DNA of 64,000 nt from CBDCYS01 sp965226245 (GTDB lineage: Bacteria; Acidobacteriota; Terriglobia; Bryobacterales; UBA6623). The notes under the pieces were generated by a model. The model was given only the letters and a program-made list of their open reading frames with translations, was not told the origin of the DNA and searched no databases. Numbering within the stretch: the stretch's first letter is position 1; each line of letters opens with the position of its first letter. Positions 53,531-62,708 of the stretch are shown here, one piece after another. The stretch is from assembly GCA_965226245.1 (NCBI GenBank), contig CBDDCL010000015.1:434001-498000 (forward strand). The letters run 5' to 3'. Made by a program: the position numbers and the translations under genes.

Positions 53531-53744
53531 GGCAGGGGTCGCTTTCTTGTTGGCTCAAACATCTTGTGATCATTATGTTTATGCCACAAAAGGCGGCTTT
53601 CTGCCAACCCTACGATGAGAAATCCGGGCTAGTTGGAGCCCCGGCCGTGAGGGAGAGGTTAGCCTTCGACGCGCCTGATCCGACAGCGGCCACGCTCCCC
53701 TCTTTGGTTACGGCTCGTCCGCGTCAGTTGGTGAGAAATGCCGG
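53531..53744. other. Intergenic region, IS1380 end and repeat scraps
   Basis: GAGAAATCCGGGCTAGTT (about 53614-53631) and GAGAAATGCCGGCTAGTT (about 53733-53750) form a loose direct repeat. The second overlaps the PQQ-gene stop. GCCGTGAGGGAGAGGTT at about 53646-53662 recalls the 20-mer at 22071. No gene seen. Confidence 0.45.
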
Positions 53745-55010
53745 CTAGTTCGAAGCCCGGATGTCGTAGCACCAGAGCGTGCCGAGATCGCGGATATAGA
53801 GACGGCCGTTGGCGACGACCGGGTAGGCCCAAGCCATCTCACTGGGGCCGAGAAGATGTTCCGGCGGATTTAGCGGCGTGAAGCTGCCTTTTTCTCGGAA
53901 CGCTTCGGGTGTCGCTTCGACCAATGACACGCCACCGCTTTCCCAGTGAACGTAGAGACGGCCATCGGCGTAGAGCACCGACCCGGGGCCGCCTTCGGCC
54001 TGCCAACTGAGTTTGCCGCTAGCGAACTCAGCCGCAACCAGGCCCTCCTGGTTGGTGCCGTACAAAAATCCATCGAGAAGTATTTGGCCTCCCAGCGTGT
54101 TGGGAACGGCTCGCTTGAAGTAGACCTCTTCGGCCGATACTCCATCGGCCGTGGCCTTTAGCTGGACCAGCGCGCCCCCGAAGCGCCGGGAGTTCGTGCT
54201 GTAGACGTGGCTGTCGTGAGCTATGGGACTGGCAATGTTGGCGGGTCCGGTGCTGGTCCGGGCGTAGCGCCAGAGGAACTCACCTGTCTCTGCGTCGACG
54301 CCAACGACCCCCTCGTCAAGGAACTGTACGTACTGTTTGCGGCCGGCGGCGTCCGTGACGATAGCCGAAGCGTAGGCAGCGGCGTCGCCTCCGGGCACGG
54401 CGGATTTCCACTTCACGGCGCCCGTTTTCTTTTCCAGGGCCACGAGGGTCGCTTCACTTCCGCCGGGCGTGGCGACCAGCACGTCACCGTCGATCAGCGG
54501 CGATTCGGCATAGGCCCAGTTGCCGGGCAGGCCGCCGAAATCGCCGCGCAGGCTCTTGCGCCAGAGCACCTCACCGGTTGCTAGCTGGATGCAAACGAGG
54601 TCCCCGTTGGAGCCCAGGGCATAGAGCACGTCACCGTCCACGGTCGGCGTGGAGCGAGACATGGGGTAAGACGGCTGCTGGCCGGGGTTTCCTACGTTGC
54701 CGAGACGGGTCGACCAAACCGGCTTGCCGTCTTCGACCGAAAGAGCCAGCACGAACTCGTTGTTCATACCGCGGTTTCCCATGATGTAGATCCGCGATCC
54801 GGCCACCGAAGGCGTCGAGTAGCCGTCGCCGATGTCGTTGACTTGCCACAGCAGCTTCGGCCCTTCCGCGGGCCACTGCTGGAGCAGGCCGGTCTCCCGC
54901 GAGATGCCCGTGCGTTGGGGCCCGCGCCACTGGGGCCAATCGGCGGCACTGGCGGTCAGGGAGTAGATGCCGAAGGCGGCGGCGATCGTGAGCAACCGCG
55001 ATGTTTTCAT
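53745..55010 (-). CDS. PQQ-like beta-propeller repeat protein, exported
   Basis: A 421-aa secreted protein. A signal peptide MKTSRLLTIAAAFGIYSLTA ends near ASA (residue 22). WPQWRGPQRTGISRETGLL, the usual opening of quinoprotein-like WRGP propellers, follows. Repeated blades show GDVLYALGSNGDLVCIQLAT, then TGEVLWRKSL, EKKTGAVKWKSAVPGG and VVGVDAETGEFLWRYA. Such proteins occur as periplasmic scaffolds or enzymes in Planctomycetes and Acidobacteriota, and no catalytic role can be assigned. A GAGGAGG precedes the ATG. The gene stop is at a short repeat. Confidence 0.9.
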   Translation of the reverse strand: MKTSRLLTIAAAFGIYSLTASAADWPQWRGPQRTGISRETGLLQQWPAEGPKLLWQVNDIGDGYSTPSVAGSRIYIMGNRGMNNEFVLALSVEDGKPVWSTRLGNVGNPGQQPSYPMSRSTPTVDGDVLYALGSNGDLVCIQLATGEVLWRKSLRGDFGGLPGNWAYAESPLIDGDVLVATPGGSEATLVALEKKTGAVKWKSAVPGGDAAAYASAIVTDAAGRKQYVQFLDEGVVGVDAETGEFLWRYARTSTGPANIASPIAHDSHVYSTNSRRFGGALVQLKATADGVSAEEVYFKRAVPNTLGGQILLDGFLYGTNQEGLVAAEFASGKLSWQAEGGPGSVLYADGRLYVHWESGGVSLVEATPEAFREKGSFTPLNPPEHLLGPSEMAWAYPVVANGRLYIRDLGTLWCYDIRASN

Positions 55011-55096
55011 GCTGGAATCCTCCTCGAAGCCATCCCGGTGGGGTGGCGGCGGAATAGGGAGCGTACGCTTTTCATGGGTGTTCTGACGGGAGACGC

Positions 55097-55324
55097 CTAG
55101 ATCTGTTTCAGAAACTCATCCCGTGTGATCCGAAGATCCTTCTTGATGATCTTGTTTAGAAGTCCGGGTCCGATCTGTTCCCCGCCATGATGGGGTATTG
55201 TGGTTCGCCGGCCGTCTGGATGTTAGGGCACCATGTGGCTGCCCGTCGTGTGGCTGTGGACGAAGCCAAATCTCTTAACGATCTTGGCCAACTCCTTGCC
55301 GCTCAGCCGGGGCAGTTTCGGCAA
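55097..55324 (-). pseudogene. HicA-like toxin with internal stop codon
   Basis: From a TTG at 55324 the frame reads LPKLPRLSGKELAKIVKRFG and FVHSHTTGSHMVP. A TAA at 55223-55225 follows, then HPDGRRTTIPHHGGEQIGPG and LLNKIIKKDLRITRDEFLKQ to a TAG at 55097. The stop falls where HicA proteins normally have Lys (MVLKHPDG). The dsRNA-binding-like fold with the catalytic His (GSH) is otherwise complete. A single substitution turned a codon into TAA, so the mRNA interferase is probably dead, while its HicB partner just upstream is intact. Confidence 0.82.
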
Positions 55325-55327
55325 GAG

Positions 55328-55537
55328 CTACACCTCGATCTGCCGCACTCCCACAAACTCTTCAGAAATCTCCGCTGGCTCATCGGTTTGAAGATTGGCT
55401 TGAATGGCTTCCCTTGTCCTGGCGAGAAGCTCATCCATCGTCTTGGCTTGCGTGTGGCAGCTCGGCAATCCGACTACCTCGGACACGAGCCAGCCATCCT
55501 CATCTCTTTCGATCACAACCGTGTATTTTCTTGGCAT
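55328..55537 (-). CDS. hicB: HicB-like antitoxin (module 1)
   Basis: A 69-aa protein MPRKYTVVIERDEDGWLVSE, VVGLPSCHTQAKTMDELLAR and TREAIQANL. This is the HicB fold, with a partial RNase-H-like sheet followed by a helix. It lacks a C-terminal DNA-binding domain, as is common for short HicBs. It ends three bases before the start of the broken hicA-like gene at 55097-55324. It would neutralise HicA. Confidence 0.85.
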   Translation of the reverse strand: MPRKYTVVIERDEDGWLVSEVVGLPSCHTQAKTMDELLARTREAIQANLQTDEPAEISEEFVGVRQIEV

Positions 55538-55638
55538 GGTTGAGGCTGATGGCGCCGTTGATGTTTATAGAGCTGTCGATTGCCGGCCGCGACGCTCCTC
55601 AAGAGGTCATTGTTGCAGATTCGCCCGCTCGGCTCACC

Positions 55639-55863
55639 CTACGCCTTGCGGAACTCGTTGGGATGAACGCCGGCCTGTTTGAGTAGCGCTCGAAGCGTTC
55701 CCTCAGGCATGTCCCCTGCGTGGTTCGGCACCGTGGTGTATCGGCTGCTCGAGGCGTTGTGCCAGATTTCGTGACTGCCCGCAGCCTGTCGATCGAACTC
55801 GAACCCTAGCGATCTCAGACGGCGCACGATCTCGCGGTATCGAAACCCGGCCAGCCGCCCCAA
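55639..55863 (-). CDS. hicA: HicA-like toxin (module 2)
   Basis: A 74-aa putative mRNA interferase starting with TTG 55863 (MGRLAGFRYREIVRRLRSLG), with FEFDRQAAGSHEIWHNASSS carrying the catalytic His in GSHEIW, then YTTVPNHAGDMPEGTLRALL and KQAGVHPNEFRKA. It begins directly after the TGA of the hicB gene at 55864, so the two are translationally coupled. HicA cleaves mRNA and is blocked by HicB. Intact. Confidence 0.88.
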   Translation of the reverse strand: MGRLAGFRYREIVRRLRSLGFEFDRQAAGSHEIWHNASSSRYTTVPNHAGDMPEGTLRALLKQAGVHPNEFRKA

Positions 55864-56094
55864 TCAGGCCCCCACGACAATCGTAAAATCCTGCTGATCG
55901 CGAGCTGTTGGAAAGGAAAGCGACCCCTCGCGCTCACTCCGGGCTTCGATGAGTTTTTTGGCGACGTCCCGTGCAATCTCCAGCGTTTCGGCTATCGTGC
56001 GGCCTTGAGCGACCAGGCCCGGCAATTCGTCGGATGTTGCTAGATACAATCCTTCGGGGAGTTCTTTCACGTGTACGCGGATGGTGAGTTCCAT
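55864..56094 (-). CDS. hicB: HicB-like antitoxin (module 2)
   Basis: A 76-aa HicB protein: MELTIRVHVKELPEGLYLAT, SDELPGLVAQGRTIAETLEI and ARDVAKKLIEARSEREG. The SDELPGL signature is typical of HicB. It precedes its toxin gene in the order antitoxin-toxin. A second hicB-hicA pair follows about 100 bases downstream on the same strand. Confidence 0.88.
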   Translation of the reverse strand: MELTIRVHVKELPEGLYLATSDELPGLVAQGRTIAETLEIARDVAKKLIEARSEREGSLSFPTARDQQDFTIVVGA

Positions 56095-56777
56095 ACTGAT
56101 TCTGATCGTATCACCTGGGGGGCGACTCGTAGCGCGGATCTAGGCTGGCAGGCAGCGCGATGTACTTTCGTGCTCTCCTCAGGACCGGAGTGGAGTTACC
56201 CGCGGCTTACCAACCCCAACGAACCTCATAGCTCAGTTCCAAACGGTGGAGACCCGCGGGCACGTTGATGAGCTGCAGACCGGTCTCAGCCTCAACGGCA
56301 ATTGGGTGTCCGACGTCGTTGAGTGTCGCTCTCCAGCCGGGACAATGATACGTAACGAACCGCAAGGCAGAGGGACTTGAGGCTTCGACCGTGTAGAAGC
56401 GCCGCCCAGGCCGCAAGGTCGTGGCAGTTACCGCGGCGTGACCGGCCAACACCCGCACCCGCCCGTAGGGGGCCGGAAGGTAGTAGGCCGAGTCGGAGCC
56501 GGCCGGGCGCAACTCAATCGCATTGGCCCCGTAGGCGGCACGGATAGACGGCTCGAGTGCGTCGAGCTGGTCTTTGGATATTTCTTGGGGAAGTGTCGAA
56601 GAAACGGCGGCGGGCCGAACATCCACCGACGACAGCAGCGGCGAGAAGAACAGCAAAATAACGCCGCCAAGAGCCGCTGCGACGAGCGACAGCGGGCGCC
56701 TGGGGAGTGACGCCAGCCCGACCGCGCACCATAGGGAAACGAAGATCTGCCAGCGCCACGAGAATTGAACCAGGGAA

Positions 56778-57804
56778 ATGGGGTATTTAGTTGACTCCAG
56801 TAGCCACAATATGTTGTGGTTGGGGGCATGAAGGAGGACTACCCCCGAAACCTCGTCGAGTTGGAAGCTCGATTCTCGACCGAGGAGGCGTGCCGGGAGT
56901 ACCTGCTGAAGCTGCGCTGGCCGGAGGGGTTCGTGTGCCCGCGCTGTGGGATCCAGTCCTCATGGGCCAGCAAACGCAATCTGCTGCTCTGCGCCGACTG
57001 CGGTTACCAGGCCTCGGTGACGGCGGGCACGATTTTCCAGGACACCCGCAAGCCCTTGACGTTGTGGTTCCGGGCGGCTTGGTGGGTGACAACGCAAAAA
57101 GGCGGGGCCAGCGCGCTGGAGTTGCAGCGGGTCTTGGGTTTGGGTAGCTATGTAACCGCCTGGACCTGGCTGCACAAGTTCCGCCGCGCCATGGTGCGCC
57201 CCGGTCGCAATCGGCTGGTCGGCCGGGTGGAGGTGGACGAAACGTATGTGGGCGGAGTCGAAGAGGGCGTCCGAGGTCGCGAAATGGTTGGCAAAGCGTT
57301 AGTTGCGGTTGCTGCCGAGGAGGATGGGCGCGGTATGGGTCGCATCCGGCTCCGTCGGATCGCGGATGCCTCAGCGGCGAGCTTGGAAGCCTTTGTCGAA
57401 GAAGCTATCCAACCTGGCAGCCTCGTGCACACCGACGGCTGGGAAGGCTATGCGGGATTGGAGAACAAAGGATACCGCCATGAAGTCACCGTGCTGCGCG
57501 GGAAGCGGCAATCGGCGAGTAAGCTGCTGCCGAGAGTCCATCGTGTCGCCTCTCTGCTAAAGCGCTGGCTGTTGGGGACCCACCAGGGGGCTGTCAGTCA
57601 CGAGTATTTGGACTACTACCTGGACGAGTTCACGTTCCGCTTCAACCGGCGGACCTCACGGTCGCGCGGCAAACTTTGCTATCGCCTCCTCCAGCAGGCG
57701 GTCGCCGCCGACCCTGCTCCCTATAAGACAATGGTCGAGGCCACCAGGGCCGGCACCCCCACCCCCAAGATGTAGTGGCTACTGGAGTCAACTAAATACC
57801 CCAT
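56778..57804 (+). mobile_element. IS1595-family insertion sequence, complete
   Basis: A 1027-bp copy with both terminal repeats and a perfect 8-bp duplication CCAGGGAA (56770-56777 and 57805-57812). It defines the element ends as ATGGGG...CCCCAT. It interrupts a membrane-protein gene, whose frame is exactly restored by its removal. Confidence 0.95.
56816..57775 (+). CDS. IS1595-family transposase
   Basis: A 319-aa intact transposase, identical in motif content to the copies at 16425 and 61544 (zinc ribbon CPRC/CADC, VDETYVGG, HTDGWEGY). This copy has Cys in LCYRLLQQ, shared with the mosaic copy at 13950. Confidence 0.93.
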   Translation: MVGGMKEDYPRNLVELEARFSTEEACREYLLKLRWPEGFVCPRCGIQSSWASKRNLLLCADCGYQASVTAGTIFQDTRKPLTLWFRAAWWVTTQKGGASALELQRVLGLGSYVTAWTWLHKFRRAMVRPGRNRLVGRVEVDETYVGGVEEGVRGREMVGKALVAVAAEEDGRGMGRIRLRRIADASAASLEAFVEEAIQPGSLVHTDGWEGYAGLENKGYRHEVTVLRGKRQSASKLLPRVHRVASLLKRWLLGTHQGAVSHEYLDYYLDEFTFRFNRRTSRSRGKLCYRLLQQAVAADPAPYKTMVEATRAGTPTPKM

Positions 57805-58999
57805 CCAGGGAAAACCGGGGCAACTCGACTAACAGCCGCGCTACTGGATCGATTGCCGCCAACAACGCGAAGCCCGCTATCCAAGGGAGCAGGTCGAGGA
57901 ACATGAGTGGCGGGCACGCTGAGGAATCCGGCTTTGCCCTGCCTTGCTCCGCGCTATCAGCCTGCGCCGAGTCCTTCAGGGCAAGAATGATAAACAGCGA
58001 CAAGATCGACTGAGCGACGACGATACCTTTGCCGACCAGATTCAAGAAAGTCCAGTTCTGTTCGTAGGCGGTCGAATCGGATGCCGGCCCCCACAAGGTG
58101 CTCTCGAGGTAAGGGTGGCTGTGCTCCAAGTATTCGAGGCGCAGGTAGGAGCCGGCTTCAAGAAGCGGCATCCAGTACCAGGCAGTGATGAACATTGCCA
58201 GAGGCACGGTCGCGCAAACCCGGAGCAACACTCGCCTTTCAAGCCGGCGCCAAAGAAAAGGCAGCGTGGCAACCAGCAAGATACCGGCCATGAAAGCCGT
58301 CAAGGCGTGGGTCAAGACCAGAGCCGACAGCGCCACGACGAGAACGGCCTGGTTCGCGCGGACCGATCCGCCGGATAACAGCCTTTGCACTGCTCCCGCT
58401 GCCAGGGCGACCCACGCGAGGGCAGCGAAATTCGGATACATAGCGCGTCCCAGAGCAAGCATTGTGGTTCCCGGCAGCAGCAGCGCCAAAGCTCCGGCCA
58501 GCAGGCTGCGGGCCGCGGACAGCCTGCTCCGGGCGAGATAGAAGACAGCCCAGAATCCGCCCAGAGCCGTAATCAGCACAGCAGCGCGCAGTGCACTTCG
58601 CGGCGAGTCCGCCAGGCTGATCAGAGCTGCGGTCAGCAAGGAAAAGAACGGCGGATAGACGACGAAAGTAGGCGCGCCGCGGCCACCGTTCAACCCGGCG
58701 GCCCAGCGAGGCGGAAACTCGCCCGCCTGCAAGGCTTGTTCGTATTCTCGACCCAGTGCAAGATGGTAGGGCTGGTCGGCAAGATACCCGAACGCCGGAG
58801 AGTTGAAAATGCTCCAGCCGTAGGCCAGCAAGATGAAGCAAGGCAGCAGGAGTCCTATCGGGATGATCCGTCCCGGTGAACCGATGATTCTCGCTGGCAC
58901 TTTTGCTGTCGACCTCCTTAGGTAGTAGTCGTCTGACCAGGGCAAGATCTGAACGAGAGTGGCGATTCTCCCCGTATCGGCTGCGAATACGGCGGCCAT

Positions 59000-59276
59000 C
59001 CATGGGTTGCCGTTTGGGGAGCAGAAGCCCGTTGAAACGGGCTGACCAATCTTGAGCGGCGTGGTATACCAGCCGTAAAACGGCCGCCTCAGAAGGCAAA
59101 GCCGCGTGAACGCGGCTTATAACGGGTTCCTCGATCTAGCCCGAATGCTGTTGACTTCAGAATTTTTCTGCCGCGATTATTGTTTTGCCCCTTTCGGGGG
59201 CATTGCGCCAGTGCAGTTTTGGATCAGGTGCATCTGGCTGGCAGACCGCACTAGCGCTAAACGAAGAGTATCGAGG
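59000..59276. other. Intergenic region with three hairpin repeats
   Basis: It separates the membrane-protein pseudogene (upstream side) from the 3' end of hemH. The hairpin cluster at 59026-59118 is the only structure seen. Short open frames are not convincing. Confidence 0.5.
59026..59118. repeat. Cluster of three hairpins (REP-like)
   Basis: AGCCCGTT GA AACGGGCT (59026-59043), GCCGT AAA ACGGC (59072-59084) and AAGCCGCGT GA ACGCGGCTT (59099-59118, 9-bp perfect stem). The pattern of paired palindromes with GA loops is that of repetitive extragenic palindromes. Confidence 0.65.
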
Positions 59277-60308
59277 TTACGGCCTTTGGGGAGGAGGGCA
59301 GCAATCCGCTGGGCACTGATCGTGGCTGGGGCCTAAGCTGCCCAGCGCACGGCGATTCGCGTCTTCCTCGATGCGCTCGACGACCAGCTCCCGTATCATC
59401 CGAACGAACGCCGGATCATTGCCTGCTGTCGCCGAACGCACCATGCGGAGTCCCAGTTGATCGCACAGCCCCTTCGCCTCGGTGTCGAGATCGTAGAGGA
59501 CCTCCAGGTGGTCGGAGACGAATCCGATCGGCACGACCAGCACTTTGCCGGCGCGTCCGGACTCGCGCACGCTCCTGAGGCAGTCTCCGATATCGGGCTC
59601 CAGCCATGGTTGGGAGGGCGGGCCGCTGCGGCTCTGGTAGACAAGCTTCCAACTCGTGAATCCCAACCGCTCGGCAACCAATCGGGAAGCTTCCTCGAGC
59701 TGCTCAACATAGGAGCAAGTGGCTGCCATGGAAATGGGGATGCTGTGCGCGGTAAAGACCAGCTCGACTGATTCTCCCGGCGAGTCGCCGTTCAGGGTCG
59801 CCAAGGCCGCCCTGGCATTCTCGGCAACAGGACCGATGAACCCCGGATGATTGTAGAACGCCCGCAGCTTGTCGACAACAGGCGCCTTGGGCCCAGCGTT
59901 TTCGCGGGCGCGCGCGATGTTATCGAGATACTGGCGGCAACTCGAGTAGGAGCTATAGGCCGAGGTGACGAATGCCAGCGCGCGCTCGATGCCGTCCTGC
60001 GCCATTTGACGCAGCGTGTCCGTGAGCAGCGGATCCCAGTTGCGATTCCCCCAATAAACAGGGATCCGCGGGCCGTTCTGCTTCAGCTCAGCCTCCAGTG
60101 CCGCGATCAGGGCGCGGTTTTGGGCATTGATCGGACTCTTGCCGCCGAAATGGCGGTAGTGCTCGGCGACTTCCAGCATGCGTTCCCGCGGCACGTTGCG
60201 CCCGCGCACTACGTTCTCGAGAAATGGAATGACGTCGTCCGGTCCCTCGGGACCTCCGAAGGAAACAACCACAATCGCGTCGCAGACTGTCGGACTTTGC
60301 TCAGGCAT
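59277..60308 (-). CDS. hemH: Ferrochelatase
   Basis: A 343-aa enzyme inserting Fe(II) into a porphyrin, the last or penultimate step of heme synthesis. Visible family features: IVVVSFGGPEGPDDVIPFLE, HYRHFGGKSPINAQNRALI, FVTSAYSSYSSCRQYLDNI, LVFTAHSIPISM with the catalytic His, YQSRSGPPSQPWLEPDIGD and PIGFVSDHLEVLYDLDTEA. ATG 60308 (MPEQSPTV) is preferred to the upstream TTG 60323. The C-terminus HDQCPADCCPPPQRP has three clustered Cys, reminiscent of the [2Fe-2S] tail of some bacterial ferrochelatases. Protoporphyrin versus coproporphyrin specificity is not resolved by sequence alone. Confidence 0.93.
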   Translation of the reverse strand: MPEQSPTVCDAIVVVSFGGPEGPDDVIPFLENVVRGRNVPRERMLEVAEHYRHFGGKSPINAQNRALIAALEAELKQNGPRIPVYWGNRNWDPLLTDTLRQMAQDGIERALAFVTSAYSSYSSCRQYLDNIARARENAGPKAPVVDKLRAFYNHPGFIGPVAENARAALATLNGDSPGESVELVFTAHSIPISMAATCSYVEQLEEASRLVAERLGFTSWKLVYQSRSGPPSQPWLEPDIGDCLRSVRESGRAGKVLVVPIGFVSDHLEVLYDLDTEAKGLCDQLGLRMVRSATAGNDPAFVRMIRELVVERIEEDANRRALGSLGPSHDQCPADCCPPPQRP

Positions 60309-60509
60309 GGCGTCTGCCGCCAAAGTCTAAGACTAGGACGAATGAAGTTCCGGTGTCGAATGGCCTCTCGGTACGAACGAACGGAGTCGGAAGCGTTGTG
60401 ACGCCGGTCGCACGGCTCAAACGATGGTTATTCGTTGGCGAACGCCAGCGATGACCGCGTCCCGGCCATCTCTGATTTGCCGGCTCGGCGTGATCGAACT
60501 GAATGCGTT

Positions 60510-61451
60510 TTACCGCAATGCCGCGCGAGTGGCGAGGGGCCTGGCACTGGCCAACACCGCCGTGACGGTTCCGTTCACCGCGAGGACGGTAATCCGTAAT
60601 CCGTCCTCCGTACGGAACAAGTACTTCTCGGTGTAGTCCTGACCACTGATGCCCTTGAGAGCCATCAAGGGTTTGCCGAAACGCACGATGATCTGCTCGA
60701 CCTTGTCTCCCACCGAAATTCCAAGGTCCGCTGAGGAAGAACCGTCGTCAGCGGGCACGGAGACCGGCCCGGCGGAAATGCCCGTGGAGTTTCTTGGAGC
60801 TGTCAGGACGCTGGAAGCGCTGGATCCCGAGCCTCGGCTCGAAGATGACTCAACCGTTGCGGCGGCTGGAACTTCCGGCAGGATTTCTTTTTCGGCGGTC
60901 TCGACCGAAGGCTTGTTCTCGGCAGGTTTGGGCCGTGCATCCGCCCGGGACCGGCCCGCCGAGCTGACACGCGAAACGGGTTGGTAGGAACCGGGAGCGG
61001 AGGAACCATAGCCGTACCCCTCGTCGGCGGCGGCTGTTCTGGAATTCGCCGGTGCTACTTCTCTCACGGCAGTGGCCTGGCTGCCGGCCGAGCCACCGCT
61101 TGAAGCGGGAATGCCCGAGATGGTCACGCCGCTCGACATCTTCCTTTTACCCGAAATGGCCGAGGCGCCGGACTTGGATCCCGTGTTCAACTTGATGACG
61201 GTAGGTTTGAGGTCGTCCTCGCCGAACTCAGGCTGCCGCCCGCGCGCGACGCCACTCGGCGGCTGCTCAGCCTGTTTCGTCGTGGACCCCAATTTGCCAA
61301 AAATACCGGCGACTCCGGCTCCGCCCCCGACACCCGCGGCGCCCGCGCGGGCGACGTTGATACCGTAGCCGACCATTGCTTGTCCGTATGAGGAACTTGG
61401 CAGGGCCGCTGCCACGGCGAACACCAAGCTACATTGCAAAATACGTCTCAT
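60510..61451 (-). CDS. Secreted protein with BamE/SmpA-like C-terminus
   Basis: A 313-aa protein from ATG 61451 (MRRILQCSLVFAVAAALPSS), with a signal peptide cut near SYGQA. A Gly/Ala-rich stretch suggests a lipobox-free exported protein. A long Ser/Pro/Ala-rich disordered middle (residues ~60-230) follows. The last ~75 residues, SVGDKVEQIIVRFGKPLMAL, then YTEKYLFRTEDGLRITVLAV, have the two-strand-helix look of a SmpA/BamE-like domain. No function assigned. An IS1595 copy lies upstream of its promoter region. Confidence 0.75.
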   Translation of the reverse strand: MRRILQCSLVFAVAAALPSSSYGQAMVGYGINVARAGAAGVGGGAGVAGIFGKLGSTTKQAEQPPSGVARGRQPEFGEDDLKPTVIKLNTGSKSGASAISGKRKMSSGVTISGIPASSGGSAGSQATAVREVAPANSRTAAADEGYGYGSSAPGSYQPVSRVSSAGRSRADARPKPAENKPSVETAEKEILPEVPAAATVESSSSRGSGSSASSVLTAPRNSTGISAGPVSVPADDGSSSADLGISVGDKVEQIIVRFGKPLMALKGISGQDYTEKYLFRTEDGLRITVLAVNGTVTAVLASARPLATRAALR

Positions 61452-61474
61452 AAGATACACCCCTGCCTCAATCA

Positions 61475-61503
61475 ATAGTATCAGAAGCGGCTGTCGGTGA
61501 CCA
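61475..61503 (-). promoter_or_regulatory. Possible extended -10 promoter
   Basis: Minus-strand TGATACTAT (61483-61475), an extended -10, with TGGTCA (61503-61498) 17 bases before the TACTAT. It lies 24 bases before the start of the gene ending at 60510 and is left intact by the IS1595 insertion just upstream. Confidence 0.35.
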
Positions 61504-61514
61504 TTCAACGAAAA

Positions 61515-62541
61515 ATGGGGTATTTAGTTGACTCCAGTAGCCACTACATCTTGGGGGTGGGGGTGCCGGCCCTGGTGGCCTCGACCATTGTCTTATAGGG
61601 AGCAGGGTCGGCGGCGACCGCCTGCTGGAGGAGGCGATAGAAAAGTTTGCCGCGCGACCGTGAGGTCCGCCGGTTGAAGCGGAACGTGAACTCGTCCAGG
61701 TAGTAGTCCAAATACTCGTGACTGACAGCCCCCTGGTGGGTCCCCAACAGCCAGCGCTTTAGCAGAGAGGCGACACGATGGACTCTCGGCAGCAGCTTAC
61801 TCGCCGATTGCCGCTTCCCGCGCAGCACGGTGACTTCATGGCGGTATCCTTTGTTCTCCAATCCCGCATAGCCTTCCCAGCCGTCGGTGTGCACGAGGCT
61901 GCCAGGTTGGATAGCTTCTTCGACAAAGGCTTCCAAGCTCGCCGCTGAGGCATCCGCGATCCGACGGAGCCGGATGCGACCCATACCGCGCCCATCCTCC
62001 TCGGCAGCAACCGCAACTAACGCTTTGCCAACCATTTCGCGACCTCGGACGCCCTCTTCGACTCCGCCCACATACGTTTCGTCCACCTCCACCCGGCCGA
62101 CCAGCCGATTGCGACCGGGGCGCACCATGGCGCGGCGGAACTTGTGCAGCCAGGTCCAGGCGGTTACATAGCTACCCAAACCCAAGACCCGCTGCAACTC
62201 CAGCGCGCTGGCCCCGCCTTTTTGCGTTGTCACCCACCAAGCCGCCCGGAACCACAACGTCAAGGGCTTGCGGGTGTCCTGGAAAATCGTGCCCGCCGTC
62301 ACCGAGGCCTGGTAACCGCAGTCGGCGCAGAGCAGCAGATTGCGTTTGCTGGCCCATGAGGACTGGATCCCACAGCGCGGGCACACGAACCCCTCCGGCC
62401 AGCGCAGCTTCAGCAGGTACTCCCGGCACGCCTCCTCGGTCGAGAATCGAGCTTCCAACTCGACGAGGTTTCGGGGGTAGTCCTCCTTCATGCCCCCAAC
62501 CACAACATATTGTGGCTACTGGAGTCAACTAAATACCCCAT
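61515..62541 (-). mobile_element. IS1595-family insertion sequence, complete
   Basis: A 1027-bp copy with intact terminal repeats. The duplication CAACGAAA lies at 61506-61513 and 62542-62549, with one extra A on the left. It sits upstream of the secreted-protein gene and leaves the coding sequence untouched. Confidence 0.93.
61544..62503 (-). CDS. IS1595-family transposase
   Basis: A 319-aa intact transposase with the same zinc ribbon and DDE motifs as the copies at 16425 and 56816. It has Phe in LFYRLLQQ, placing it with the copies at 16425 and 34843. Confidence 0.93.
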   Translation of the reverse strand: MVGGMKEDYPRNLVELEARFSTEEACREYLLKLRWPEGFVCPRCGIQSSWASKRNLLLCADCGYQASVTAGTIFQDTRKPLTLWFRAAWWVTTQKGGASALELQRVLGLGSYVTAWTWLHKFRRAMVRPGRNRLVGRVEVDETYVGGVEEGVRGREMVGKALVAVAAEEDGRGMGRIRLRRIADASAASLEAFVEEAIQPGSLVHTDGWEGYAGLENKGYRHEVTVLRGKRQSASKLLPRVHRVASLLKRWLLGTHQGAVSHEYLDYYLDEFTFRFNRRTSRSRGKLFYRLLQQAVAADPAPYKTMVEATRAGTPTPKM

Positions 62542-62708
62542 CAACGAAATACTTACCCTTGACGCTCGTAGTGGTCTAGGGTTCCTAGAACTTAAGGAGT
62601 ATGCCGCGAGCCTGCCACCCCGTTTTCAAATATTGTCAAATGAGCTTTGGGGCGGGCCCAACATCCTCCCTGGTTTGCGACTTTCCCGTCCCTCAGCTAG
62701 CTAGCTAG

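Larger units (their letters stand above)
56207..58999 (-). pseudogene. Polytopic membrane protein (PTPS-related) split by IS1595
   Basis: The N-part (58999 to 57805) and C-part (56769 to 56207) join in frame to 586 codons once 56770-57804 (one 8-bp duplication plus the IS) is removed; the joint reads LLVELPRFSLVQFSWRWQIF. It has about ten membrane segments and the motifs DQPYHLALGREYEQALQAGE, FPPRWAAGLNGGRGAPTFVV and YPPFF typical of the PTPS-related/YfhO-like membrane family. A soluble C-terminal domain ends LHRLELSYEVRWGW. Members are thought to act as membrane glycosyltransferase-like proteins, but function is unproven. Confidence 0.85.
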
